This document shows positions 20,308 through 29,472 of a stretch of DNA of 64,000 nucleotides, in pieces (the first letter of the stretch is position 1; each line of letters begins with the position of its first letter). The position numbers were made by a program, and so were the translations under genes. Where the stretch lies: assembly GCA_947496705.1 (NCBI GenBank), contig CANMDW010000015.1:1-64000 (forward strand), in the 5' to 3' direction. Source of the DNA: an uncultured Aquimarina sp. (GTDB lineage Bacteria; Bacteroidota; Bacteroidia; Flavobacteriales; Flavobacteriaceae). The notes under the pieces were generated by a model that was given only the letters and a program-made list of their open reading frames with translations, was not told the DNA's origin and did no database searches.

Positions 20308-22008
20308 TCAGCTGGAGCGTACATATGAATTAGCGCTTTCAGATTTTTCTCCCTCTATTTGAATAAGGAATGAAAATAGACCTTCATTCTGATTTATTCC
20401 AAGTTTTTTTCTTAATCGATAGCGAGCTGTTTTTGTACTTTCAATTGAAATTCCCAATATACTGGAAGTCTCTTTTATAGTTAAGTTTAATCTAGTTAAT
20501 GCTGCGACTTTTAAATCGTTACTAGTAAGGTGATTGAATTTCTCTTTTAATTTTTTCAAGAAGTTAGTATGAACTTTTTCAAAATGTGTTTTGAAGTCTT
20601 CCCAGTCTTTATCTATACTCGTATGTTTTCGTATAGTTTTTTCTATTTCGTTATAAGCTTTACCTTGATTTTTTGCTGAAGTATTTTTTGCATCCTTGAT
20701 TATCTGATAAAGGTTTTCTAATAATTCATTTTTTTGAACAAAATTAAGAGCGTATGATACTAATTCTTTATTTTTAAAATGAAGTTGTTGTTCTAACTCA
20801 ACTTCTTTTAAGTATTGATTTTCTATTAGTGTTTTTGTAGTTAGATCATTTGAAACTATAAGGGCTTGCTGTTTTTTGTTTTTTAATTTAAGGCTTCTAA
20901 TTAGAAAAAAAGAAAGAATAATAATTATAGAAACCCCAACAATCATAATCATTTGAACCAAAGAGTTAAATTGTTTTTGCTGATTTAAGTAATTTAGTTC
21001 ATTCTCCTTTTCTTCAAGTTCATGACTAAATTCTAGTATAGCTATTTGTCTAGATTTATTTCTATTGTAAATAGAATCTTTTAAGGTTGTATAAACTTCA
21101 CAATATTTTAAAGATTCTTCTAATTTATTTTGTTCTTTTTTTAATAGTTTTAATTCCTCGTAAATATCTAATTCGTATTTCTTTAGTTGTTTTTTTTTAG
21201 CTTTTTCTAAAGCCAGGTTTAAGTGAGTTTCTGAGGCATCATAATTTTTACGTATTCTCAAAAGTTTTCCAAATAGAATTAGATTGTTTATAAGTCCATC
21301 TTCATCATTAATACTCGTACCCATAATTAGAGCCTCATTTATATGATGATTGGCTTGCTCTAATTCTCCTTGAATAAGAAATAAAGTACCTAATTTATTA
21401 TGAGCCTCAGCTATTCCATAAGTAAAATTATTTTCTGTATGTATACTTAAGGCATTAGTAAGATATTCTTTGGCATCATATAGTCGTTTTTTTTTGATAA
21501 ATACTATACCGATCTTAGTAAAAGTTGTTGCAATTCGACTCTTTAAGCCTAGCTTGGTAAATATAACTATAGCTTGGTTATATAGTTCTAATGCTTTGTC
21601 ATATTCTTCAATATCCACATATATCATCCCGGTATTCATTAAGCAATTGCCTATACCTTCTTCATCATGTACCTGCTCATATGTTCTCTTTGCAATTATT
21701 AAATTTTCTAAAGCTAGTTTGTGTTGACCCATTGTCCAATAGGATACACCTATTATTCTTCTTGCTTTTGCTATTCCCATAGTATAGGATAATTCTTCTG
21801 CTAGTTTTAAAGACTTAGTTCCATACTCTAGAGATTTTTTAGAATCTATAATCCAATACTCATATCCTATCGTATTGAGAATATCAATTTTTTCTTTATC
21901 GGGATTTATTTTTTCCTTCAATATACCCTGAAGGCTATCAATAGAATTTTGCCCGTTTAATGGGATGATAAAGAAATATAAAAATAATATGTAAAAAGAA
22001 TAACGCAT
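20308..22008 (-). CDS. TPR-containing membrane regulator with LuxR-type HTH
   Basis: This 566-aa protein has an N-terminal signal/anchor (ending near PLNGQ), about six tetratricopeptide repeats (residues ~40-280), a charged helical linker, one transmembrane helix (~345-370), a coiled coil and a C-terminal HTH (~490-560; LTIKETSSILGISIESTKTA then RYRLRKKLG). This is a common Bacteroidota one-protein sensor layout in which periplasmic TPRs sense a signal and the cytoplasmic HTH binds DNA. No kinase or receiver domain is present. It converges with the metalloprotease pair. Its target is unknown. Confidence 0.88.
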   Translation of the reverse strand: MRYSFYILFLYFFIIPLNGQNSIDSLQGILKEKINPDKEKIDILNTIGYEYWIIDSKKSLEYGTKSLKLAEELSYTMGIAKARRIIGVSYWTMGQHKLALENLIIAKRTYEQVHDEEGIGNCLMNTGMIYVDIEEYDKALELYNQAIVIFTKLGLKSRIATTFTKIGIVFIKKKRLYDAKEYLTNALSIHTENNFTYGIAEAHNKLGTLFLIQGELEQANHHINEALIMGTSINDEDGLINNLILFGKLLRIRKNYDASETHLNLALEKAKKKQLKKYELDIYEELKLLKKEQNKLEESLKYCEVYTTLKDSIYNRNKSRQIAILEFSHELEEKENELNYLNQQKQFNSLVQMIMIVGVSIIIILSFFLIRSLKLKNKKQQALIVSNDLTTKTLIENQYLKEVELEQQLHFKNKELVSYALNFVQKNELLENLYQIIKDAKNTSAKNQGKAYNEIEKTIRKHTSIDKDWEDFKTHFEKVHTNFLKKLKEKFNHLTSNDLKVAALTRLNLTIKETSSILGISIESTKTARYRLRKKLGINQNEGLFSFLIQIEGEKSESANSYVRSS

Positions 22009-22354
22009 ATTCTATAGATTTATACTTGAAAAAATAAAAATGGATTTCAAAAAATGAAAAAGTGAAACAACGTTATAATGTTATATAATAAATTTTATCT
22101 ATCACTTTTCTTGAAAGGTCTCCAAAAGCCGATAATTCCAAAAATGAATATTCTTTATAAAGAAATAGGGCCTTCTTTGGTATCGTAAAAGAATCATGAG
22201 TTCTTACGAAGTAACAAAATACATGGGTTTATCATAGGTTGAAATATTTTGATATTAGTTGTGATATTAAAAAGGTTAATTCACAGTAAAAAAACGTGTC
22301 TATGGATTAGCCTACGACAGACAGTTATTATTAATAGTTAACCATATTTATGGT
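22009..22354. other. Intergenic region upstream of TPR/HTH regulator
   Basis: This stretch is AT-rich and non-coding. It should hold the promoter of the minus-strand regulator ending at 22008 and the 3' end of the small gene at 22355. No convincing hairpin or repeat was identified. Confidence 0.4.
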
Positions 22355-22771
22355 CTATGAAAACGAAAATATCCTACTCTCATTAGCGAGAGAAGCAACA
22401 AAAACAGTATAATTAGAACCGTTTGTATGATTAGATCTTACCTCATAAGCCACAGGTTCTAAAAAGTCTTGCAATGAACCTGAAGCAGCAAAAAACACAG
22501 AACCTTGTGTAGTTTTAACTGAGGGAACTAATTTTCTAGTAATTTCTGAAGGGATAAAAACCGTTATTAGTTTCTTTTCTTCATCTACGGTTGCTGTATG
22601 ATCTTTTTCAAGCTCAGAATAACTTTCTTTCAGAAACTGAAATGAGGTAATTTGATTAAGTTTTTCGTCTGTTGTTAAGTCATCTTTTGATGAAGGATTG
22701 TTTACTTCACAATGTAGAAATACAACACTATTAAATACATACAAAAGTAGTACAGTAATCTTTTTTTTCAT
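22355..22771 (-). CDS. Small lipoprotein-like protein with DUF5018-like Ig fold
   Basis: This 138-aa protein has a hydrophobic N-terminus ending FLHCE. That is a possible but atypical lipobox, since His precedes the Cys. The remainder resembles the DUF5018/Ig-like module of Bacteroidota surface lipoproteins: a VDEEKKLITVFIPSEI strand, then a 'lvPsvkTTQGSVFFAASGS..DF..PVAYEVRS' pattern, then YTVFVA. Such modules are usually parts of larger carbohydrate-binding lipoproteins; here it stands alone. It is likely surface-exposed or periplasmic. The ligand is unknown. Confidence 0.7.
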   Translation of the reverse strand: MKKKITVLLLYVFNSVVFLHCEVNNPSSKDDLTTDEKLNQITSFQFLKESYSELEKDHTATVDEEKKLITVFIPSEITRKLVPSVKTTQGSVFFAASGSLQDFLEPVAYEVRSNHTNGSNYTVFVASLANESRIFSFS

Positions 22772-22813
22772 GAGTTTTTATTTTCTAACTGACTTTGTTA
22801 ATGTAATCAATAA

Positions 22814-22821
22814 CAAAAGTA
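22814..22821 (-). promoter_or_regulatory. Candidate Bacteroidota -7 box upstream of 22771 gene
   Basis: On the minus strand the sequence reads TACTTTTG, an exact match to the Bacteroidota -7 consensus TAnnTTTG, about 43 bases upstream of the start codon at 22771. A T-rich stretch lies roughly where the -33 element should be, without a perfect TTTG. Confidence 0.4.
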
Positions 22822-22929
22822 TTTTTTAAATAAAAACAGCATCATAATCTATGTTCCAATTCCAGGTAACTATGTTTCATGAGTGCACATTTAACATATT
22901 ATTAAAAACAAATGCAAATAAAACTATAA

Positions 22930-25900
22930 TTAATTGTTAAGGTTTTTTGTGTATTCTGAAGGGTTAACACCATATTGTTTTTTGAAGCATTTCGAAAAAT
23001 AAGATTGGTCCAAAAACCCAACCTTATATCCGATTTGTGTAACAGAGTCTGCTTTTTTTTCGATAAGCTGTGCAGCTCTTTTTATGCGGATAGAACTTAT
23101 GAACTCTGTAGTTGACAATCCTGTTAATGCCTTTATTTTACGATGTAGTTGTGTTCTACTAATATGCATATGATTAGTAAGAGACTCAACTTTTAGTTCA
23201 GAATTACCAATATTCTCCTGGATATAGGCTGCGAGTTGATGAAGAAACTGTTCATCTTGATTTTCAATTATAACTTCACTAGGATCGATTACAATTTTTT
23301 TCCGGTAGATTTCTTTTAGCTTTTCTCTATTAATAATCAGATTGTTAATTCTCACGTTAAGTTCTTCAACACTAAATGGTTTTTGGATATAATCATCGGC
23401 ACCTACTTTAAGTCCTTGTATTTTAGATTTTTGATCCGCCTTTGCGGTAAGCATAAGAACAGGAATATGGCTGGTTTTGGTGTCGGTTTTAATGCTTTTA
23501 CATAACTCCTGTCCATTCATTTTTGGCATCATAATGTCTGTGACGATGATAGTTGGAATATGTTGTATGGCGAGTTTTAAACCTTCGTAACCATTCGCTG
23601 CCTCCAGGATATTAAATGTGCCCGTTAAGCTGGTCTTAATATAATTTCTGAGATCATCATTGTCTTCAACAATAAGAATTGTATTATCATCAGTGCTCTT
23701 ATCTGAAGAGTCTTTTTGTATTGAGTCTTTCGTCTCAATTATTGTTTGAAGGTTTTCTTTATTTTTTGATTCGACACAAATATCATCTTCATGAAAAAGG
23801 GATCGATCAACTGGCAGTGATACAATAAAAGTAGTTCCTTGATCAACTTCGCTTTTTACTTCAATTTTTCCATTGTAGATATGAATCAGTTCTTTGGCCA
23901 GTGCCAGACCAATTCCTGTTCCCTCTTGCTCTCGTGTCTCTGAGCTATCAATTTGATAAAATCGCTCAAATAAATAAGGTAGTTTATCTTTCGGAATTCC
24001 AATGCCTGTATCTTTAATAGTTATCTGCAAATAATTACCCTTAAAAGAAGAAAGAATTTCTATAGATTGGTCTTTTGGGGTAAATTTAAATGCATTAGAA
24101 ATTAAATTATTGATAATCTTTTCTAATTGATCTTTGTCGAACCAGGTTTCCTTATGGGTAGAAGCTATGTTAAATTGATAATTGATATTTTTAATAACTG
24201 CCAAAGATTCAAAAGAGCCAATCAAAGTTTTTATAAATGAAACAATATCTCCTTTAGAAACCTTAAGGTTGATTTCTCCACTTTCTAGTTTGGATATTTC
24301 CAATAACTGATTGATTAATTCTTGTAAGCGTTTAGCATTACGATGCATGACCAAATGATCTTGATCATTGGGGTGAGACTTTAGTTTTTTCTCAAGCGGT
24401 CCAAGGATAAGAGTTAGTGGGGTTCTAAACTCGTGTGAAATATTAGCAAAAAAACGAGATTTGGCTTGATCAAGATTTTCAAGTTTTTCATTTTTCAAGG
24501 CCAGTTCTTCGGTTCGATTGGCAATTGTAATTTCTAATAGCTCGTTTTTCTTCACAATTTGCTTTGTTCGCCATTTTACAATACCCCAAATAAATATCCC
24601 CAGCAGTAAAACATATGTTGAGTAGGCCCACCATGTTTGATACCATGGGGGGAGTATGGTAAAGGTAAAAGTAGCTTCTTCACCTATCACTTGTTCATGA
24701 TTTTTTGCAATTACATGAAAAGTGTACGTACCTGGGCTAAGGTTTTCATATTCCTTTTGATTATCATATATAAAATAAGGTTGAAAACCTTTTTCATAAC
24801 CTTCTAAGTAGAATTTAAATTTTGTGTTCTTTACCTCATAATATGTTGGGGCACCAAATTTAAATTTTATAGAGCGTGTAGAATCGGGTAATTTATGTAT
24901 TTTCTGTTTTTGGAATAAATGGGTGATCGTGGAGTCGTTGTCGACTATAGCTTGAGAAATATAGGTTTTAAATTTTGCAGCAGGATTACTCTCTTTATCT
25001 TTATTTATACGATATAAATCGCTATCCATAAACCAGATTACACTATCTTTATCAAAAAAGAAATTTATTGGATATGCCTGAGCCTTAATTTTTGAAAACA
25101 CTTTTTTTTCTATAAATATTTTTTTTGAGTTTTCATCATACTTTCCCTGTAAAATCAAGTGGGGCATAAAACCTGTCAAAACATATATGTCGTTATCTTG
25201 TGCTGCAATATCAAATAGATGATATTGAAGACCCTCTAGAGTGCTGTCAAAAAAATCATAATCTAAAGCTTCAGCAGGTATAAACTTATTTTCATCATGG
25301 TTAAATTCCATTAGTTCTTCATACCCCAAAAAAAACAGCCTCTTTTTAAAATTAAACATTTTTCTTTGCGCGGTGGTCTTATCCAGAGAGGGCATAAAAT
25401 ATTTTTTTGCAAAAGCACTATCTATTATCGGTTGTTGCTTTTCATCATATCGAATGTCAATTTTAATAAATCCTGGATTAGAATTAGCAATCCAGAGATC
25501 ATTAGAGTTTCCTTCTACAATGCTACTTGTTATAGCATTGTCTATATATTTTTCTTCGGATAAATTCCACGTCCCATTTTTATTTTTAGATAGGATTCGT
25601 AACCCATTTTCTGTACCCACATAAAGCCAGTTACCATATTTTGATACGCTTAATTTAGTAGCAATAAATAGATCTTCTGACAATGTGATGAGACGATTTT
25701 GATCGATTTTAAAAACCCCTTTGTCGGTCGCAGCCAATAAATTATCATCAATGATTTTTAGATTAAAAATTTTTATATCAGAAGAAGAAATTCTTTTCAA
25801 TTTTTTTGAAATGGCATAGGTTGTACTATCTTGTCTGGTAACAAATAGTCCTTTAGTAGTACCAAAGTATAATTTGTTATTAAATCTTTTGATGTCGTGA

Positions 25901-26958
25901 ACAAATTCCCAATCTAATTTTTCTATATCGAAAAAAGTTATATTTGAAGCAATTTCGATTCTGCTTATTCCTTTTGGATGTGATACCCATAAGGCATTGG
26001 ATTGGTCAACAAACATTGAAGAAATTTTATCTGAAGGTAAACCATTTTGACTGTTTAAGAATTGAATAATCTCACCATCTGCATTGCAATGAAGAATACC
26101 TTTATCTTTGATAGAAATTACAAACTCTTCGTTAGGAAGTTTTAAGACCGAATTATTGGTTTTTGTATTTATTTTATAACCGGATGGTAGGGAAAACATT
26201 TTTTTTACCTGTTCTTCTTTATAAGAATAAATAATATTCTCTTTTGTAGAAAAGATTAATCTGTCAGAAGTATCAGAAATAATGTCTAGCGGTTCATCTT
26301 TCAGAAAAAGGTTATTAAAATGTATTTGCCGTATCGTATTATTTTCTAAAACAGCTAAATCATTACCCTCTAATATAAGATGTATAGTATTATTATGATA
26401 AAAAGATTTTTTTATTTTTTTTTCTGAAGGAAGTATTGAAAACGTATTATTAGAAAGAATAAAAATATGCTTGTCAGAGATAAAATATTTTTTATCATTA
26501 TGAATAAAACAATTTATCATTTGATGAATGGGTCTTAATCTTTTAGGAATTTTAAAAGACAGGTCTTTTTGATATGGCCAGTTGGTTCCATCAATTTCAA
26601 AAGTACCTAGACTATTTGGAGTTATAAAATAGAGTTTCCCGTTTTTGTCCTGAATCATTTTTTTGATTGAGAATTTATTAGGGGCATAAAATACATTCCA
26701 ATTCACTCCATCAAAATGCATAGCAGAGAAGTCACTATTAAAAAACATAAAACCTCTTTCGTCCTGGAAGATAGATTCAAAGGATACTTTTCTTGAGTTA
26801 TATTCTCTTGGTTCAAAATTTTGTATAAAGGGAATCCCCAATTCGTTTGGGTTTGTTTTTTTTTGTGAATAAACTGAAAAAAAAATTAAAAAGAATAGCA
26901 AAAGAGAGTATGTTCTTAACAGCAGGGAGCGATTAAAAAATGATATAAACTTTATCAT
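22930..26958 (-). CDS. Hybrid two-component system sensor/regulator (HTCS)
   Basis: This 1342-aa protein fuses a whole two-component pathway. It has a signal peptide (~1-32), a two-component-regulator beta-propeller (~35-690), a Y_Y_Y domain (~700-765) and a TM helix (~775-797). A HisKA domain (FANISHEFRTPLTLILGP, ~835) and HATPase (NLISNAFKFTP ~950; GTGIGLALAKEL ~1016) follow. A receiver (ILIVEDNDDL ~1089; VTDIMMPKMNG with the phospho-Asp) leads to a C-terminal AraC HTH. The length and domain order match the HTCS family, which senses oligosaccharides in the periplasm and activates polysaccharide-use genes. It may sense beta-glucan products for the genes at 36-48 kb, although it lies ~10 kb away. 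Confidence 0.95.
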   Translation of the reverse strand: MIKFISFFNRSLLLRTYSLLLFFLIFFSVYSQKKTNPNELGIPFIQNFEPREYNSRKVSFESIFQDERGFMFFNSDFSAMHFDGVNWNVFYAPNKFSIKKMIQDKNGKLYFITPNSLGTFEIDGTNWPYQKDLSFKIPKRLRPIHQMINCFIHNDKKYFISDKHIFILSNNTFSILPSEKKIKKSFYHNNTIHLILEGNDLAVLENNTIRQIHFNNLFLKDEPLDIISDTSDRLIFSTKENIIYSYKEEQVKKMFSLPSGYKINTKTNNSVLKLPNEEFVISIKDKGILHCNADGEIIQFLNSQNGLPSDKISSMFVDQSNALWVSHPKGISRIEIASNITFFDIEKLDWEFVHDIKRFNNKLYFGTTKGLFVTRQDSTTYAISKKLKRISSSDIKIFNLKIIDDNLLAATDKGVFKIDQNRLITLSEDLFIATKLSVSKYGNWLYVGTENGLRILSKNKNGTWNLSEEKYIDNAITSSIVEGNSNDLWIANSNPGFIKIDIRYDEKQQPIIDSAFAKKYFMPSLDKTTAQRKMFNFKKRLFFLGYEELMEFNHDENKFIPAEALDYDFFDSTLEGLQYHLFDIAAQDNDIYVLTGFMPHLILQGKYDENSKKIFIEKKVFSKIKAQAYPINFFFDKDSVIWFMDSDLYRINKDKESNPAAKFKTYISQAIVDNDSTITHLFQKQKIHKLPDSTRSIKFKFGAPTYYEVKNTKFKFYLEGYEKGFQPYFIYDNQKEYENLSPGTYTFHVIAKNHEQVIGEEATFTFTILPPWYQTWWAYSTYVLLLGIFIWGIVKWRTKQIVKKNELLEITIANRTEELALKNEKLENLDQAKSRFFANISHEFRTPLTLILGPLEKKLKSHPNDQDHLVMHRNAKRLQELINQLLEISKLESGEINLKVSKGDIVSFIKTLIGSFESLAVIKNINYQFNIASTHKETWFDKDQLEKIINNLISNAFKFTPKDQSIEILSSFKGNYLQITIKDTGIGIPKDKLPYLFERFYQIDSSETREQEGTGIGLALAKELIHIYNGKIEVKSEVDQGTTFIVSLPVDRSLFHEDDICVESKNKENLQTIIETKDSIQKDSSDKSTDDNTILIVEDNDDLRNYIKTSLTGTFNILEAANGYEGLKLAIQHIPTIIVTDIMMPKMNGQELCKSIKTDTKTSHIPVLMLTAKADQKSKIQGLKVGADDYIQKPFSVEELNVRINNLIINREKLKEIYRKKIVIDPSEVIIENQDEQFLHQLAAYIQENIGNSELKVESLTNHMHISRTQLHRKIKALTGLSTTEFISSIRIKRAAQLIEKKADSVTQIGYKVGFLDQSYFSKCFKKQYGVNPSEYTKNLNN

Positions 26959-27173
26959 GTTGTATTCCAGTTTAGAGCTATAAATACATAATTAATTCAA
27001 GTTTTCTAAAAAAGAAGGAGCAAATAAGTAGACTATTTATTGGTTGTCAAATTTCAAAAGTTAATTCAAAAATACTCCAAAAGCAAAGTTATAGCAATTT
27101 ATTGTTTACTAGATGATCTTTCATCGATATTCAGGTACTTACTACTACTATTGTTTCTGCCCTATATGAATAA

Positions 27174-27281
27174 TCATATTTTCACTCAGGTTTCAATTCT
27201 AAATCTACGATTTACAAAAAGTTTACAGGTATTACACCCAATGAATATAGAGAGAAAATGAATGTATCTAATGTTTCTTGA
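27174..27281 (+). pseudogene. C-terminal remnant of an AraC-family regulator
   Basis: After an in-frame stop at 27171, the forward frame reads SGFNSKSTIYKKF, TGITPNEYREK and then a stop at 27279-27281. This is the closing helix pattern of an AraC domain and resembles the end of the gene at 362-1162. About three codons are missing between IYK and TGITP. Nothing upstream continues the domain, so it is a decayed 3' fragment. It abuts, and runs antisense into, the esterase fragment. Confidence 0.8.
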
Positions 27282-27547
27282 GGATAACAAACAGCAAATT
27301 TGTTATTGTCAGCAATATTAGTTAGTTGTAAACTTTGTAAATGATTTTTTGCATAACGACCATAACTATGTAGGACGAAGACCAACGGTGCATTTACAGG
27401 TAATTTGGCTGGTTTATAAAGAATATAAGTTCTCTTCATATTATCATGACGGAGGTTTGAGTTATAAAGACGTCTATTACAGGAACCACAAAATAGAATT
27501 CCAAGGATAAGAATGCCATAAAATTTATGCTTTAATTGTTTTCGCAT
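27212..27547 (-). pseudogene. Truncated carbohydrate/PHB-depolymerase-type esterase lipoprotein
   Basis: The 111-codon frame begins with a lipoprotein signal (LGILFCGSCN) and then shows the start of an alpha/beta-hydrolase of the LpqC/feruloyl-esterase type: RTYILYKPAKLPVNAPLVFV, LHSYGRYA and LTNIADNNKFAVCYPQ. Real members are ~300 aa and carry a GxSxG serine further on, which is absent. From about 27285 downward the reading frame is the antisense of the AraC remnant, so its last ~24 residues are not esterase. It is a 5' fragment left by a deletion or recombination and was probably once part of the carbohydrate locus. Confidence 0.8.
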
Positions 27548-28520
27548 GATTTTTTAATTAATCATACATTATGATGTATGATGTAAATAATAAATATAAT
27601 TGTATTCTTATAAATGTTTTAAGGATATGATAGACTTTTTATTGTTTCGATCGTTAGTTATACTGATGCACTTTCAGTGCAAGACTTTTAGCCTCTGCCG
27701 TCCTTTAGATTTTTATGCAGTTTAAGTCTTCAAAAGTTATTGGCTAGACGTTAACCGTTAATAAATTTAGCACTAATAACCATATCCAACAGATCCAGAG
27801 GGGTACTTCTCAAGTACCCCTCCCCACTTATACAACTACCCCCGCTCGAAGGTCTGAAGTACCCTCCCCCTACTTATACAAGTACCTCCTGTGTGTATAA
27901 ATTGGTAGGCAGGCTTTTAAAACAATCCAAGTTACTGGTGTATGGTGTTATTGTTCTAAGTAAATTGTTTGATAATTCGTTAATAATACACATCAGAACC
28001 GAACACCCCAACAACTGGTTTGCCTGGTTGTCAAACCAGATGGCATGCAACAAATGATCTTCAAGATCAATACATCAAAATACATAACGGGTTAGAACAA
28101 TGGTTTACTTCTTTTCAAAGAAATATCAATTTTTCCTGTTTGACTTAGTCTTACCCTATAAGTTTTTTCAGAAAAATAATTTAATAACTTGGCATTTAAG
28201 CGAAATTGAGGTCTTTCATTTAATAAAGAGTTTCTTTACTTTTTCCTCATCACAAATTGCTTATGTAATTTGACCCCTACAAAGGAGATCTAAAGTAGAA
28301 ACCCAGAGGAAGAAGAAGCTAGACTTAAAATGGCAATTATGTATTTGATACTATACTTATTTGAAGAATAAATAAGGAATGTTAAAAAATAAATCAGTCT
28401 AAATATAAAGTTCTAAATTTACAGCTATTTTTAAACCAGTTCTTTAAAATAACCTGATTAAACTACAAAAAAGTCTACAATTATTAAGAACATTGAGTTC
28501 TATAATATTTTTTAATACAT
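27548..28520. other. Long intergenic region with hairpins and repeats
   Basis: This ~970-base stretch has no supported gene. It contains a perfect 9-bp hairpin (27799-27807 with 27813-27821), two ~33-base near-repeats (27811-27843 and 27856-27889) and another hairpin (28015-28022 with 28032-28039, loop 9). A copy of the dispersed GAACTGGTTTAAA word lies on the minus strand at 28428-28442. It lies next to the recombination scar and could be eroded mobile DNA or house a structured RNA. Confidence 0.5.
27811..27889. repeat. Two imperfect ~33-bp C-rich direct repeats
   Basis: Copies at 27811-27843 and 27856-27889 share the layout aagtaccc, then ctccccc, then acttataca, then a C-rich end. The C-rich forward strand is unusual for this AT-rich region. 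The first copy overlaps the right arm of the hairpin at 27799-27821. Confidence 0.6.
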
Positions 28521-29045
28521 ATGCAATTTGTTATGAGCAAAAAATTAAATGTTTGCGATGAAGAGACTTTCAAACAAATATTCAAAGATAATTTTAAATC
28601 TTTACAAAATTTTTTCTATTATAAATATGGTGATTTAGATAAGGCAAAAGATTTAATGCAAGACAGTTTCATCAAATTGTGGAATAACTGCAAAGATGTA
28701 CCTTATAACAAATCAAAGGGCTATCTTTTTATGTTGGCAAAAAATGCTTTTCTAAATGAGTTAAAAAGGCAGAAAATGATACTCAGGCATCAAAATAATT
28801 CTAATAAGAACCTTCTTTATATAGAATCTCCTGATTATGTCTTAGAAGAAAAAGAATTCCTAAATAAAATAAACCGTGAAATTTCATTATTGCCAGATAA
28901 GCAAAGAGAAGTTTTTTTGTTAAACAGGATAGACGAAAAAACGTATAAGGAAATTGCTGAAATGTTAAATATCTCCATTAAAACAGTTGAGAAATGGATG
29001 CATGACGCGCTGGTGGTATTAAGAGAAAAAATAGGAAAAGTATAA
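28521..29045 (+). CDS. ECF-type RNA polymerase sigma factor, orphan
   Basis: This 174-aa protein has sigma-70 region 2 (about residues 20-85; DKAKDLMQDSFIKLW, then GYLFMLAKNAFLNELKR) and region 4 (about 115-170; LPDKQREVFLLNR, then KTYKEIAEMLNISIKTVEKW). It is a FecI-like ECF factor of the kind Bacteroidota use to switch on SusC/D loci. No FecR-type anti-sigma gene adjoins it: the next gene is a sugar transporter. The SusC at 36384 carries an STN signalling domain and is a plausible target ~8 kb away. A second start is possible at codon 5 (28533). Confidence 0.92.
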   Translation: MQFVMSKKLNVCDEETFKQIFKDNFKSLQNFFYYKYGDLDKAKDLMQDSFIKLWNNCKDVPYNKSKGYLFMLAKNAFLNELKRQKMILRHQNNSNKNLLYIESPDYVLEEKEFLNKINREISLLPDKQREVFLLNRIDEKTYKEIAEMLNISIKTVEKWMHDALVVLREKIGKV

Positions 29046-29196
29046 GCTATGTTTTATTCACATCGAATGATGTCTTTTCCTTTTGTTAAAAATAGTGCAA
29101 AATAGTTTATTTAGATAGGGTGTTTTTAAAGCATGTTGTTTTTATATAAAATGACGAATACGTCAAGTAATATAAACAAACAACATAATTATTAAT

Positions 29197-29472
29197 ATGG
29201 GCACGCTAACAGAAGAAATTATTGGATGTACTGCTGCACTATTAACTACTATTTCATTCATGCCGCAAGTTTTTCGTACCTGGAAAACCAAATCTGCAAA
29301 CAGTTTATCCTGGTATATGCTTGGAATAAGTGCTACAGCAGCCCTACTTTGGCTTTTTTATGGTTTATATCTTCAAAATACGATTATAGTTTTATCTAAT
29401 AGTATTATGGGTTTATTGCAATTATGTTTGATATGTTTTAAATTCAGATTGAGTGGTTTCTCTCATTCTTAG
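29197..29472 (+). CDS. SemiSWEET-type sugar transporter (PQ-loop)
   Basis: This 91-aa protein has three predicted TM helices. The first carries the PQ-loop signature FMPQVFRTWKTKSA, followed by SLSWYMLG at the start of TM2. Length and motif match bacterial SemiSWEETs, which dimerise in the inner membrane to move sugars by facilitated diffusion. It could take up glucose or short oligosaccharides released by the beta-glucanases encoded at 44-48 kb. It lies 150 bases after the ECF sigma gene. Confidence 0.9.
   Translation: MGTLTEEIIGCTAALLTTISFMPQVFRTWKTKSANSLSWYMLGISATAALLWLFYGLYLQNTIIVLSNSIMGLLQLCLICFKFRLSGFSHS

Noticed and set aside
27040..27261. 73-codon forward frame near the scar
   Set aside because: It is a different frame from the AraC remnant, is rich in Leu/Phe from AT-rich DNA and shows no family motif.
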